Shown here: piece after piece, positions 47,318 through 55,139 of the stretch
Layout: every line of letters starts with the position of its first letter
Position numbering within the stretch: position 1 is the stretch's first letter
IMG/VR virus record: IMGVR_UViG_3300028590_000009
Coordinates: 21,055-85,054 of that record
Reading direction: 5' to 3' (one strand)
Origin: a virus
Length of the DNA stretch: 64,000 bases
Program-made: the position numbers and the translations under genes
Notes under the pieces: generated by a model
Told to the model about the DNA's origin: nothing
Databases searched by the model: none
What the model saw: the letters and a program-made list of their open reading frames with translations, nothing else

Positions 47318-47643
47318 CGAAGACCTGCACAACAGTCGCGGCCGGATCGGCCCTCGCCTTCCTGGCCTGGTTCATGCTCGGCGTCACATTGTGGCCCAGT
47401 GACCCGACCGTGCCGACTTGGTTCGCGTGGACGCTGTTCGGTCTCGGCATCGCCTGCCTAGTCAGCATCGGTGTCGGACTTGTCGCCACGGCGATAGGCG
47501 ACGGGCGCGCGAAGGTGGATGACTCATCTCAGCCCGTGTCGACAGTCGTCTACAACATAGAGCGTCACGGCACGGAAGCCGAGTTCGCGGCAGCCATCGA
47601 GAAGGCCGCACAGGTTCGCGCGATGACGCATCCGATGCGATGA
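47314..47643 (+). CDS. Two-span membrane protein
   Basis: A 109-residue protein with spans at about 8-28 and 38-61, and a charged C-terminus with an IERHGTEAEFAAAIEKAAQV helix. ATGA overlap with the preceding gene. Membrane position is clear; function unknown. Confidence 0.68.
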   Translation: MTKTCTTVAAGSALAFLAWFMLGVTLWPSDPTVPTWFAWTLFGLGIACLVSIGVGLVATAIGDGRAKVDDSSQPVSTVVYNIERHGTEAEFAAAIEKAAQVRAMTHPMR

Positions 47644-47987
47644 GCGGCGACCTGATCCTCGTCATCCTCTGCGCTCTTGTCGTGGCCGCTGTCGCAGCAG
47701 CACCGAGCATTGCGACCTCACGCCGCATCCGTCGCAAGTCGAAAACCGATTCCTCGAACGCGCAGACGGCCCTCAAGACGTACGGCCGACTGTTCAGGGA
47801 AATGCTCGATGAACATGCGGAGCGATCGGTGAAGCGTCAGTCGACGGTAACCACGGTCCCGCCCGGAACGGTCGCGCGAATGCGGGAGAACCCTGCTGTG
47901 CCATCGCCTGAACTCCGTGCAGCGGTCGAGCGGGCGCATATTCGGCGGGCGACGGAATGTCCGGGCGGGGAGGCGTGCGAGTGCTGA
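47640..47987 (+). CDS. Single-span membrane protein with basic tail
   Basis: A 115-residue protein: one N-terminal span (LILVILCALVVAAVAAAPSI) then basic cytoplasmic region (SRRIRRKSKTDSS) and a Pro/Arg end with GGEACEC. Unknown. Confidence 0.65.
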   Translation: MSGDLILVILCALVVAAVAAAPSIATSRRIRRKSKTDSSNAQTALKTYGRLFREMLDEHAERSVKRQSTVTTVPPGTVARMRENPAVPSPELRAAVERAHIRRATECPGGEACEC

Positions 47988-48187
47988 GGCCGTGGCGCAG
48001 GAACCGCGAACGGCGCACGAAGACGGCACGCCCCGTCGAATGTGATTGCGCGGCTGAACTCGTCCGCCGTAGCCCAGATTTCGTGGCCGAAGCCACGCGT
48101 GTACTCCGCGAGTTCGGCATGAACGGCCCCTACGAAACCTACTGGCACGCCGACGGCTGCCCCAACAACGGAGACGGCAATGACTGA
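47981..48187 (+). CDS. Small basic Cys/His protein
   Basis: A 68-residue protein from GTG 47981; basic (RPWRRNRERRTKTARP) then VECDCAAELVRRSPDFVAEA and YWHADGCPNN. Cys/His residues may bind metal. Unknown. Confidence 0.6.
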   Translation: MLRPWRRNRERRTKTARPVECDCAAELVRRSPDFVAEATRVLREFGMNGPYETYWHADGCPNNGDGND

Positions 48188-48536
48188 GCCCTACCCGATC
48201 GAAGAACTCGCCGAAGCGGCCCGCGAAAGCGTCCTCCGCGATCTCCCCAATGCGCGCGCGCTCGGCAACGGACTGTTCAAATTCACCATCTACCACCCCG
48301 ACGGACGCCGCAACATAGACGTGACGGGCTACCTCCTCCCAGAAGACTTCACCTCCGGGCAGATCGACTGGACTCTCGCGCCCGCCCTCGAAGTGTTCAC
48401 GGAACGCGCCAAGAAATGGGCCGCCGAAGACCAGGCGCGCGACGCGCAGGCAGCGGCAGAGGCGTGGGTGTTGAAGCAGCGCGCGGACAGCGGATTCCGC
48501 TCGCCTGATCCGATCGAGGCGGACGTCAATGAGTGA
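48180..48536 (+). CDS. Hypothetical protein
   Basis: A 118-residue protein: EPYPIEELAEAARESVLRDL, then beta-like FKFTIYHPDGRRNIDVTGY and an acidic helical C-terminus (EDQARDAQAAAEAWVLKQ). Unknown. Confidence 0.68.
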   Translation: MTEPYPIEELAEAARESVLRDLPNARALGNGLFKFTIYHPDGRRNIDVTGYLLPEDFTSGQIDWTLAPALEVFTERAKKWAAEDQARDAQAAAEAWVLKQRADSGFRSPDPIEADVNE

Positions 48537-48654
48537 GCCCTTCGACTTCCATATAGCGGCGGAAGATCCAGGGTTCAGCCTGGAAGATTTCACATTAATG
48601 CTGGCGTACCTCAATGCCGAAGACGATCCAGAGGAGTCGCCACCCCGTGAGTGA
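48529..48654 (+). CDS. Very small acidic protein
   Basis: A 41-residue acidic frame (MSEPFDFHIAAEDPGFSLED, FTLMLAYLNAED). Overlaps the neighbouring genes. Unknown. Confidence 0.55.
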   Translation: MSEPFDFHIAAEDPGFSLEDFTLMLAYLNAEDDPEESPPRE

Positions 48655-49294
48655 CGAGTTGATCGCTGGTGCTCACCGCGGATTCGATGACGCCGTGCAC
48701 GCTTTGATCGGTCGCCGTGCTGAACTGGTGACGCGCGGTGATGAAACGTCCACCGTCTACCTCGACAGCCTGTATTCCGAACTGGTTGAGGCACGCCATC
48801 ACGGGCAACGGAGCGACCACAGCACAGGCGTGTCTTACAAAAGTAAGCCGCCCGTATGGATCGACGCATCCAGTCTGCTGCACCAAATCGACCGGACTGT
48901 TGCGTCATGGTGGCGGCCCCGACCCACGCAAGCCGACCTGTCCGTCACAGTGACACGACTGCACGCGTTGGTCGACTACCGGTGGTGCCCCGACGACGTT
49001 GCCGCAGTACAACGCATGACCGCCACCATCCATGGTTGGGTCGGCACCATACACGGGCTACTCGGGTACGCGCCCGCCGTCAAAGAGTTGAAAGCGGCCT
49101 GCCCGGTGTGCGGTGAAACGTATGTCACCGCCGACAGTGCGGGGGAGCAGACGCGGCGGTACACGCTGCAACTGTCCACGATCGGCGCGAGTTGCGCGGC
49201 GTGCGGGGAGACGTGGGCGCCCGAACAGTACATGGCATTGGCGGCGCTCATCGGGGCGGCGACACCAGACGGCATGATTCAGGAGGCAGCATGA
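48647..49294 (+). CDS. DUF7341-like protein with C-terminal zinc ribbon
   Basis: A 215-residue protein. The N-terminus (ELIAGAHRGFDDAVHALIGR, TRGDETSTVYLDSLYSEL) and the HALVDYRWCPDDVAAVQRMT core are like the DUF7341 family of actinophages; two CxxC pairs (CPVCGETY, CAACGETW) end it. Its role in phages is not known. Confidence 0.68.
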   Translation: MSDELIAGAHRGFDDAVHALIGRRAELVTRGDETSTVYLDSLYSELVEARHHGQRSDHSTGVSYKSKPPVWIDASSLLHQIDRTVASWWRPRPTQADLSVTVTRLHALVDYRWCPDDVAAVQRMTATIHGWVGTIHGLLGYAPAVKELKAACPVCGETYVTADSAGEQTRRYTLQLSTIGASCAACGETWAPEQYMALAALIGAATPDGMIQEAA

Positions 49295-49689
49295 AAGCGA
49301 CCGAAGATTTCTGGCACGCGATATTCGACCTGGCAGGCAAATACGGCATTGCGGTCACCAACAACGAGCCCCGGCCTGGGCTGCCGCACATCGCCGACTT
49401 TGGGGAAGACGTGCTCGCGCTCCTCGCCCTTGCGCAACCCGTGGTGTACGTACTCGAATCGCAGGGCGACGGCGAAGAATCCACGCACCTCGAAGGCGTC
49501 TTCACCAGCGTCGCGAAGGCCCAAGCGCACATGGATGCTTTCCTGGGGCGCGAGTTGGACTGGCAGCCGAATGAGTGGGGTCTATATGCACACCTGGTCG
49601 CCCGCATCGTGGATGACTGCCGCTTCGTAGACGCCTACTACATCCGCGCGCACACGATCGACCAGGAACCAGGAGACGACGATGAGTGA
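49291..49689 (+). CDS. Hypothetical protein
   Basis: A 132-residue protein: FWHAIFDLAGKYGIAVTNNE, YVLESQGDGEESTHLEGVFT, QAHMDAFLGRELDWQPNEWG. Acidic; middle may be beta-rich. Overlaps both neighbours. Unknown. Confidence 0.68.
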   Translation: MKATEDFWHAIFDLAGKYGIAVTNNEPRPGLPHIADFGEDVLALLALAQPVVYVLESQGDGEESTHLEGVFTSVAKAQAHMDAFLGRELDWQPNEWGLYAHLVARIVDDCRFVDAYYIRAHTIDQEPGDDDE

Positions 49690-49906
49690 CGCCGACGAAT
49701 CCGAAGTGCTCATCGTCACCGATCTCGACACCGCGCACGCCATCCGCAACGCGCTCACACGCCTCAACTGCACATTCGAAGACCTGCGCGACTGGGCGCA
49801 AACCGACGACTACCCGACCGTCAAACACAAGATCGCCTGGTATGTGCTCGGAGCGTACTACGACGAACGGGATCACTACGCGGGACTTCTGGAGGGGGAC
49901 GAGTGA
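49682..49906 (+). CDS. Small protein
   Basis: A 74-residue acidic protein (VLIVTDLDTAHAIRNALTRL, CTFEDLRDWAQTDD). ATG and stop overlap neighbours. Unknown. Confidence 0.65.
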   Translation: MSDADESEVLIVTDLDTAHAIRNALTRLNCTFEDLRDWAQTDDYPTVKHKIAWYVLGAYYDERDHYAGLLEGDE

Positions 49907-50676
49907 CCGCGTTCGAGGACTGGCAGCCGCAACGGATCGCGATCGCAGGCGATTGGCATGCCAACGTCGAGCACGCCCGGAAAGCCATCCGCTACGCAAA
50001 ACAGCAGGGTGCACAAGCCATCCTGCACGTGGGCGACACCTTCTACGACATGCGCGAGAACTTCGACGGCTCCCCGAACGTCCTCGACAAAGTGAACGAG
50101 GCTCTAGAGGAAGCGGGGCTGCTGTTCGGCTGGGTCGACGGCAACCATGACCGAAACGACTACCTGCAAGAACTCGCCATCGAACACGACTACCAGCCCG
50201 TCCAACTGCGCCCGAACATCTACTACCTCCCGCGCGGATTCCGCTGGACTTGGTGCGGCGTCTCGTTCCTGGCATTGGGTGGCGCCCACTCCGTCGACCG
50301 TCCTTGGCGTACCCCGCATGTCGAATGGTGGCCTGGGGAAACGATCGGCGCGGGGGATGCGTTGCGGGCGTGCGAGGGTGGCCGTGCAGACGTGATGGTG
50401 ACGCACGATGTCCCCGATGGTGTGCGCATCCCGTCCATCGAAGGCAACCCGCTGGGCTTCCCTGAACGCGAACTAGAGGCCGCGGAACGGAATCGGCGGG
50501 TGCTGCGCAGCGTCGTCGACGTTGTGCAGCCTCGGCGACTGTTCGCCGGCCACTACCACACGCGCCTCACTACGGAACTTGTCGGCGTCGACTACAAGAC
50601 CCGCGTGGATGTCCTCGACATGGACGGGCGGGCGATGGGTCAGAACGTCGCCATCGTGGACGTGGTAAGTCTGTAA
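49903..50676 (+). CDS. Calcineurin-like metallophosphoesterase
   Basis: A 257-residue protein with all five metal motifs: GDWHAN (16-21), VGD (43-45), GNHDR (80-84), VTHD (about 168), GHYH (about 216). It should hydrolyse phosphoesters or phosphodiesters using two metal ions; substrate (nucleotides, DNA ends or ligase intermediates) unknown. Last gene before the promoter at 50680. Confidence 0.92.
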   Translation: MTAFEDWQPQRIAIAGDWHANVEHARKAIRYAKQQGAQAILHVGDTFYDMRENFDGSPNVLDKVNEALEEAGLLFGWVDGNHDRNDYLQELAIEHDYQPVQLRPNIYYLPRGFRWTWCGVSFLALGGAHSVDRPWRTPHVEWWPGETIGAGDALRACEGGRADVMVTHDVPDGVRIPSIEGNPLGFPERELEAAERNRRVLRSVVDVVQPRRLFAGHYHTRLTTELVGVDYKTRVDVLDMDGRAMGQNVAIVDVVSL

Positions 50677-50679
50677 ACC

Positions 50680-50705
50680 AGACTTGAGTTCAGTGTGTAA
50701 ACTGG
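50680..50705 (+). promoter_or_regulatory. Tandem RACT operator/promoter, leaderless
   Basis: AGACT (50680) and AAACT (50699) are 19 bp apart; -10 TAAACT (50698-50703). ATG at 50710 follows 6 nt later. Upstream half-site is AGACTTGAGTTCAGTG. Confidence 0.62.
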
Positions 50706-50709
50706 ATTC

Positions 50710-51315
50710 ATGTTCAAATCCCTCTACATCCCGGGCCTCGGCTGGTCGGTTGACGTGCAAACCCACTACCCCGACAGTGGCCCGCGTTGGGGGCATGACC
50801 GTGGCCGCTGCCGTGAACACGTCTGGTGGATGCCGCTCGGGCGTTGGACGCTCACCCTCAACGGGCGCGGCCTGCCCTACTGGAAGCTGGTCGGCTTCGA
50901 GCACAAGCCCTCCGTCGACTGGATGCTCGACGAATACGACTCCAGCTTCAACAGATTCGCCGCCGCATCACTGCGATATCACTTGGACTACTCGGTAGTC
51001 GACAACTCCGAGAACGTCGAACGCCGCGCGCTGTACGAAGACCTCATCAAGCGACTGACCGAACCGCGCCCCCAGTTCACCCGCGAAGAGTTGGACACGC
51101 TGAAGGCCATCGACGCGGCCAGCGAGGAGTCGGGTGTCCCGCTGTTCATCCCGATAGAGCCAGGCAACCCCGACGCGGGCTACCGAATCCGCCCGTCCAC
51201 CGAGCAGGAGGACGCGATCGGCGAAGCTCAGCAGGCGCGAGAAGACGCCTGGTACGAGCGCAACGACCAGGCCCGCCACGACTTCGTGGGCATCATGAGA
51301 CACCTCTGGAGCTGA
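50710..51315 (+). CDS. Hypothetical protein
   Basis: A 201-residue protein starting at a predicted leaderless +1. N-terminus aromatic (GWSVDVQTHYPDSGPRWGHD, WWMPLGRWTLTLNGRGL), then acidic helices and an IRPSTEQEDAIGEAQQARED tail. No family recognised. Confidence 0.7.
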   Translation: MFKSLYIPGLGWSVDVQTHYPDSGPRWGHDRGRCREHVWWMPLGRWTLTLNGRGLPYWKLVGFEHKPSVDWMLDEYDSSFNRFAAASLRYHLDYSVVDNSENVERRALYEDLIKRLTEPRPQFTREELDTLKAIDAASEESGVPLFIPIEPGNPDAGYRIRPSTEQEDAIGEAQQAREDAWYERNDQARHDFVGIMRHLWS

Positions 51316-51316
51316 A

Positions 51317-51919
51317 ATGACACTGGACATTTGGAAGTCGGTCCGCGCCTGGCAGTCTGCCGCCGACGTCACGCAACGCACCGAGCCCGGTTGGGTCGCA
51401 CCCGCCGACATCAACCTCGCCCTACGCCTGATCGTGGAGGAACGCGAAGAACTCGCGACCGCATTGCGTGAACACGACATGATCGGCGTTGCTGACGGTA
51501 TCGCCGACTCGCTTTGGGTGCGCGCGGGGCTCCTGTTGCGTCTCGGACTCGCACGGGACCACATCGACCTCCTCGTGCCCGCACCCGGTAAACCCACGTG
51601 GGAGAACCTGCCACCCGCGGGCATCGAAACCGTCATCGAAGAACTGGAAACCGTCGACCGCGAACTGAAGACGGCTATCCGCGCGGGCAGTCTCGAAGGC
51701 GTCGACATGCTCGGGCATCGCGGCATGTATCAACTGCTGTCGTTGGTGGTGTTGCTGCAACTGCCGTTGGATCGGATCTGGGCCACCGTGGTCGAGTCGA
51801 ACTTCAGCAAGTTCGTGGACGGCAAAGTCGTTCGCCGCGCCGATGGGAAAATCACCAAAGGCCCGAACTTCTCGCCGCCCGACATCGCCAGCATCCTCGC
51901 ACCACCGGAGGCGGCATGA
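51317..51919 (+). CDS. MazG-like nucleotide pyrophosphohydrolase
   Basis: A 200-residue protein: EEREELATALREHDMIGVAD (EExxE) and DGIADSLWVRAGLLLRLGLA (ExxD-like) are helices of the all-alpha NTP-PPase fold; WATVVESNFSKFVDGKVVRR plus KGPNFSPPDI closes it, as in phage MazG-like proteins. Could cleave nucleoside triphosphates, for example to dodge nucleotide-based defence. Metal ligands are placed as expected. Confidence 0.82.
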   Translation: MTLDIWKSVRAWQSAADVTQRTEPGWVAPADINLALRLIVEEREELATALREHDMIGVADGIADSLWVRAGLLLRLGLARDHIDLLVPAPGKPTWENLPPAGIETVIEELETVDRELKTAIRAGSLEGVDMLGHRGMYQLLSLVVLLQLPLDRIWATVVESNFSKFVDGKVVRRADGKITKGPNFSPPDIASILAPPEAA

Positions 51920-52200
51920 ACCGCACACAGTGGGTCGGTGCAGGTGTTTGCGCGTGCGGGAAACGGAACTACCTGTCCCGCAAAGACGCCCGCAAAGTCC
52001 TACGCAACAAATACCCCGGTGAACGCATGCACGTCTACGTCTGCCTGACCGCGGGCGGATTCCACATCGGCCACATGGCACCCGAAGTCGCCTGCGGTGA
52101 AGTGCCGAAAGAACTGTTCTACGGGCCGAAAGGTGTTGGCCGAGTGCGAGAGAAGCAGAAAACCAGGCTGGACCCGAAAACGAGGAGAGTGGCGGCGTGA
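51916..52200 (+). CDS. Hypothetical protein
   Basis: A 94-residue protein: VCACGKRNYLSRKDARKVLR and basic RMHVYVCLTAGGFHIGHMAP; Cys/His present. Ends RRVAA. Recurs in actinophages as an 'YLSRKDARKxLR' protein (family memory). Unknown. Confidence 0.68.
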   Translation: MNRTQWVGAGVCACGKRNYLSRKDARKVLRNKYPGERMHVYVCLTAGGFHIGHMAPEVACGEVPKELFYGPKGVGRVREKQKTRLDPKTRRVAA

Positions 52201-52511
52201 GCACTCTCGCCAAGGTCGAGCACACGTCCTACTTGTGCCCCGCCGCATGGAACGGATGGGACGAGGACGGCAACTACTACCGGTTGAAGTATCGACGCGG
52301 GACGGGCCGAGTATTGCAGGTGCCTCGACTTGGCGGGTTCGCGAAGCTGGTCATCGAATTCAAGTTCGGTGATCCTCGCAACGGGTTTATCGAGCTGGAA
52401 GAGTTCTGTCGGCTCTCGGGCGTGACGCTCGCATTGGCCGAGCCTTACGTGCCGCTGGAGGATCCGAACGCGGGCATCGAGGACTACCCGGAGCCTGACT
52501 GGTCTGCGTGA
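52197..52511 (+). CDS. Hypothetical protein
   Basis: A 104-residue protein from GTG 52197 (overlapped). LCPAAWNGWDEDGNYYRLKY, then FIELEEFCRLSGVTLALAEP. Its end overlaps the convergent HTH gene by 28 bp. Unknown. Confidence 0.68.
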   Translation: MSTLAKVEHTSYLCPAAWNGWDEDGNYYRLKYRRGTGRVLQVPRLGGFAKLVIEFKFGDPRNGFIELEEFCRLSGVTLALAEPYVPLEDPNAGIEDYPEPDWSA

Positions 52512-52750
52512 ACGGCATCATAGGCAGCGTCCGCCATCTTGCCCGCATCAGCGTCGAGAGCTTTGGCGATGCGGCGCAGTTGGTGGACGGTCGGGGATCT
52601 GAGGCCCTGTTCGAGGCGGCTAATCGTATTAGGGACGTAGCCAGTTCGGCGAGCGAGATCGGCTTGCGTGATGTCCTTGCGGGCGCGGGCTGCACGGAGT
52701 TCGCCCGCGAGGGCTTCCCGATAGGCAGCGGTGTCAGCGTCTTCGGTCAT
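52484..52750 (-). CDS. XRE-family HTH regulator
   Basis: An 88-residue protein from ATG 52750: LRAARARKDITQADLARRTG then VPNTISRLEQGLRSPTV is a clear Cro/CI helix-turn-helix. A minus-strand -10 TATAAT (52827-52832) lies 77 nt upstream, with operator-like repeats nearby. Candidate local or late regulator. Confidence 0.85.
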   Translation of the reverse strand: MTEDADTAAYREALAGELRAARARKDITQADLARRTGYVPNTISRLEQGLRSPTVHQLRRIAKALDADAGKMADAAYDAVHADQSGSG

Positions 52751-52804
52751 GGAGTCATTCTGGCTTCCGATTTTCAGATGAGTGACCCATTTCACAATTG
52801 CAAA

Positions 52805-52872
52805 ATTCCAGCAGGTCGGAATGGCAATTATATTGGAAATAGACTAGATAGCGCTAGAGAGTGCTAGACAAT
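52805..52872. promoter_or_regulatory. Operator region of the HTH gene
   Basis: CTAGA occurs three times at exactly 10-bp intervals (52844, 52854, 52864) over the -35 region of the minus-strand promoter; ATTCC-N8-GGAAT (52805-52822) is a dyad just downstream. Helical-phase repeats suggest cooperative binding of the regulator. Confidence 0.5.
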
Positions 52873-53042
52873 CGAGAACTGCCATGGTCTGATGGGGGTG
52901 CGCTAGTTGTGTCCGAAGATCGACCAACTTTCAGCCTCGCGGACATCGCGCCCGGGAATGTGATGTCTAGCTGTAGCCGTAGAGCCTTCCGCCATCCTCA
53001 CGGGTGGGCTGCCCTCTACGGCGCCTGAAGAAATGAAGTAGT

Positions 53043-53108
53043 TCCCCTGAAGCTCGGCGGCAGAGCGCCGCGACGGCGGAGGCCCGGATTCGAGTTCCGG
53101 CAGGGGAG
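53043..53108 (+). tRNA. tRNA-like gene, shortened anticodon arm (Asp-like)
   Basis: Acceptor TCCCCTG/CAGGGGA (7 bp), D arm GCTC..GAGC and T arm CCGGA-TTCGAGT-TCCGG are intact. Between D and T arms only 17 nt remain, where about 23 are expected: the anticodon arm is CCGC-GACG-GCGG with a 4-nt loop. Compared with the usual tRNA-Asp arm, about 6 nt including the anticodon are missing. Either a pseudogene or a tRNA-like RNA without an anticodon. Confidence 0.5.
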
Positions 53109-53142
53109 CGGGACGGGTACGCAGTGTGGTAGCAAGCGCCCA

Positions 53143-53198
53143 TCCAACCTCCTTTGGCGCAGTCGGTGCGCAGAACGGTTCGAGTCCGTCCATTGGAG
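53143..53198 (+). tRNA. tRNA-like gene lacking anticodon arm
   Basis: The T arm (AACGG-TTCGAGT-CCGTC, 4-5 bp) follows directly after a GCGC-AGTCGGT-GCGC D-arm-like hairpin; there is no room for an anticodon arm. The acceptor TCCAA/TTGGA has 5 pairs plus mismatches. Total about 56 nt. Weakly supported, but the consensus T loop is clear. Confidence 0.35.
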
Positions 53199-53255
53199 CG
53201 CGGGCCTCGGGACTCGTTGGGTTAACACCTCCCCCTGAGGACATATGAAAAGGTA

Positions 53256-53326
53256 TCCCTGTTGGCTCAGTGGCTAGAGCAACCCCCGTAAAGGGCTGTA
53301 CCCACGTTCGATTCGTGGACAGGGAG
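53256..53326 (+). tRNA. tRNA with irregular anticodon loop
   Basis: Acceptor TCCCTGT/ACAGGGA, D arm GCTC..GAGC, T arm CCACG-TTCGATT-CGTGG all perfect. The anticodon arm is AACCC-CCGTAAA-GGGCT with one mismatch, one nucleotide short before the stem, and C at position 33; if read normally the anticodon is GTA (Tyr), or a 2-nt deletion from a CTTGTAA-type (Thr) loop. Assignment uncertain. Confidence 0.6.
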
Positions 53327-53859
53327 CAAAGCGCAGCCTAGCTAGTTGCGCTGGTGGTGACAGAGTGTGCGTCTTGCGCGAATCGGGACGCAATGTGTGC
53401 GACTTACGGGATCCTGACGGGCGAGTGCCTGAGGGGAAGCCTTAGCGGGCGGAAACCGATGCCTAGCGGCCGGGTCGTAGCTTCGGGCCTAATCATACTT
53501 ACGATTCATGCCCCGAACGGAGAGCTAGTAACTCTCCCCACCGTCTAACTTGCCGCCTCTTCGCGGAGGGGTTGGAAGTGCCTCAACGGAAAGTCGTCGG
53601 ATGGCGAGGCCGCTGGGGCGCGAAAGTGTTGCAGCGACAAGATCGCTGAGCAGTGAGGTCAAAGCTCACCAGTCCCGTTTGCGGGGCGACTACAGGGCAG
53701 GTGGCCGAACGGAGTTCGCCGTTCGGTGCCTGCCTCACAAGCGGGAGTTTCCGGTGTCTCCCGAAAAAAACTGGCGGCTGACCCTCGACATGGGGAAGGG
53801 TGCGATTTCGCGATAGCGCCTGACGGAGTTGAGCCATCTCCGCTATCAAACGGCTCCAT
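53327..53859. other. Non-coding region with structured elements
   Basis: No gene I can support; a 64-aa frame at 53354-53548 with CASCANRDAMC is the only weak candidate. Visible hairpins: 53519-53537 (GGAGAG, 7-nt loop CTAGTAA), 53653-53669 (GTGAG, 7-nt loop GTCAAAG), and a compound stem at 53696-53734 (GGCAGG plus CCGAACGG arms). The first two resemble isolated anticodon arms. Confidence 0.35.
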
Positions 53860-53935
53860 CGCAGTGTGGCGCAGCTCGGTCTAGCGCAGCGGGCTCATAA
53901 TCCGCAGGTCGTCGGTTCGAATCCGACCACTGCAA
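53860..53935 (+). tRNA. tRNA-Met (CAT), initiator type
   Basis: 76 nt. Acceptor CGCAGTG/CACTGCA pairs 6 bp with a C1-A72 mismatch, the hallmark of initiator tRNA. D arm GCGC with loop AGCTCGGTCTA, anticodon arm GCGGG-CTCATAA-TCCGC (three consecutive G residues at 29-31), T arm GTCGG-TTCGAAT-CCGAC. Anticodon CAT at 53896-53898. Discriminator A; CCA not encoded. Confidence 0.88.
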
Positions 53936-54362
53936 CGAGCGGATAGGGCAACGATCCGTACAAAGGCGGATTTGATCACCGCCAGCAGAAATGCACAGTG
54001 CCCGGAGTTGGCCGAGCTTCGTCAGCAAAACGGCTTCGACTTCACGAGTTGGATAGCGCAACCACGGGCGGAACTGAATCCAGGGCCGCATTGCGCGAGG
54101 TTGGGAACCTTGGAGAGTCGCGAATCTCCTGATCCACCCCCTGGCGGGCACGCGCACTTCGCGGCAGGTATCTGCCGTAAGCCTCTGCCCGTCGCGCAGG
54201 CATACCACCCTCTGCCTCTGGCGGCGGGCTTAACCCTTCGGGGTTTCACGACCGGTTCCGCTCGCTTCGGCAGTCCAGGGCCGGTCCTCTACATGGCCGC
54301 TCGTCCACTCCCGCATCAGGGAGGGGCGGGCGGTTCTCATTCCCACTCTGCCAGGAGTTCTC
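53936..54362. other. Leader/non-coding region before 54363
   Basis: No convincing gene. GGAGA-N8-TCTCC (around 54113) within a CCAGGG/CCCTGG enclosure, and AACCC-TTCG-GGGTT (around 54230) as a short terminator-like hairpin. CCAGGAG just before 54363 is the SD. May hold further structured RNA. Confidence 0.3.
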
Positions 54363-54671
54363 ATGAGCGCGCTGCGCTACCGCAAGAGGCCCGTCGTGAT
54401 CGAGGCCGAGCACCTGTCGAGCCTCAACGGCGATCAGGTCACCGAGTGGATCAGGGCGAACGGTGGTCACGCGCGCCACGTCTACTCCGACCCGATCCGA
54501 CGCGAGATGTTCGACGGTGACTGCCCGAACTGGATCGAGATCGAAACCCTCGAAGGCACGATGACGGCCAACGTGGGCGACTGGATCATTCGTGGCGTCA
54601 AGGGCGAATTTTACCCGTGCCGCAATGACATCTTTGAGGCCACCTACGAGCGCGCCGAGGAGACCGCATGA
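54363..54671 (+). CDS. Conserved phage protein (GDWIIRG...GE.YPC type)
   Basis: A 102-residue protein: RYRKRPVVIEAEHLSSLNGD, NWIEIETLEGTMTANVGDWI, IRGVKGEFYPCRNDIFEATY. The G-x-W-I-I-x-G-x-x-G-E-x-Y-P-C-x-x-D-x-F-x-x-T-Y-E end is widespread in phage proteins of unknown function. CCAGGAG upstream. First gene after the tRNA region. Confidence 0.72.
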   Translation: MSALRYRKRPVVIEAEHLSSLNGDQVTEWIRANGGHARHVYSDPIRREMFDGDCPNWIEIETLEGTMTANVGDWIIRGVKGEFYPCRNDIFEATYERAEETA

Positions 54672-54838
54672 GCGAGAACGAGATCGGCGGCATCGTCCGC
54701 AACACTGCCGACCAGCTCGCGGACGCACTTCATGTGCCCTCGTTCGCCTCCGCCATCGATGCGACGTTGCGCCCGATGTATGCCGACGTCGCAGCCGCAC
54801 ACGAAGCGCACGTGCACTACTCGCCCGTGGTCGATTGA
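54668..54838 (+). CDS. Small hypothetical protein
   Basis: A 56-residue protein (MSENEIGGIVRNTADQLADA start), helical. ATGA overlap. Unknown. Confidence 0.58.
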   Translation: MSENEIGGIVRNTADQLADALHVPSFASAIDATLRPMYADVAAAHEAHVHYSPVVD

Positions 54839-55002
54839 ACCCGCTCCCCGGAACTCTCGCCTGGGCACCGAACGAGCCCGACCCGGTGACGGTCGAACGC
54901 TGCTGGATGTGGCCGTTCCCGTACGCCGAGGTGCGCACATCACGCGACTGGCTGATCACGGTCCCGACAGCACGACTCACATACCTCGACGTTTGGGAGT
55001 GA
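54835..55002 (+). CDS. Small hypothetical protein with TTG start
   Basis: A 55-residue protein starting TTG 54835 in a TTGA overlap. TLAWAPNEPDPVTVERCWMW, PYAEVRTSRDWLITVPTARL. Junction geometry supports the rare start. Unknown. Confidence 0.58.
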   Translation: MNPLPGTLAWAPNEPDPVTVERCWMWPFPYAEVRTSRDWLITVPTARLTYLDVWE

Positions 55003-55139
55003 CCGTGGCGCGAGTGCCGTACGACTGGCGTGCCGAATACGAGGATCCGCCCGACGTTGAGCAACGCGCCTGCCCGAAAGGCGGCCCCGACTGCGGTTGC
55101 CGCCACTACCTGCCCGGTGAAGCCGAATGGCTGACCTGA
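54999..55139 (+). CDS. Very small Cys-rich protein
   Basis: A 46-residue frame from GTG 54999: RVPYDWRAEYEDPPDVEQRA, CPKGGPDCGCRHYLPGE. Three clustered Cys and His; possible metal site. Unknown. Confidence 0.58.
   Translation: MTVARVPYDWRAEYEDPPDVEQRACPKGGPDCGCRHYLPGEAEWLT

Noticed and set aside
53550-53816. 88-aa ORF between tRNA genes
   Set aside because: Runs through a 14-bp-class compound hairpin and has no SD or conserved motif; treated as non-coding.
53972-54520. 182-aa plus-strand ORF across the leader
   Set aside because: Composition is Pro/Arg/Ser-rich with no SD at its start and it crosses the well-supported start at 54363.
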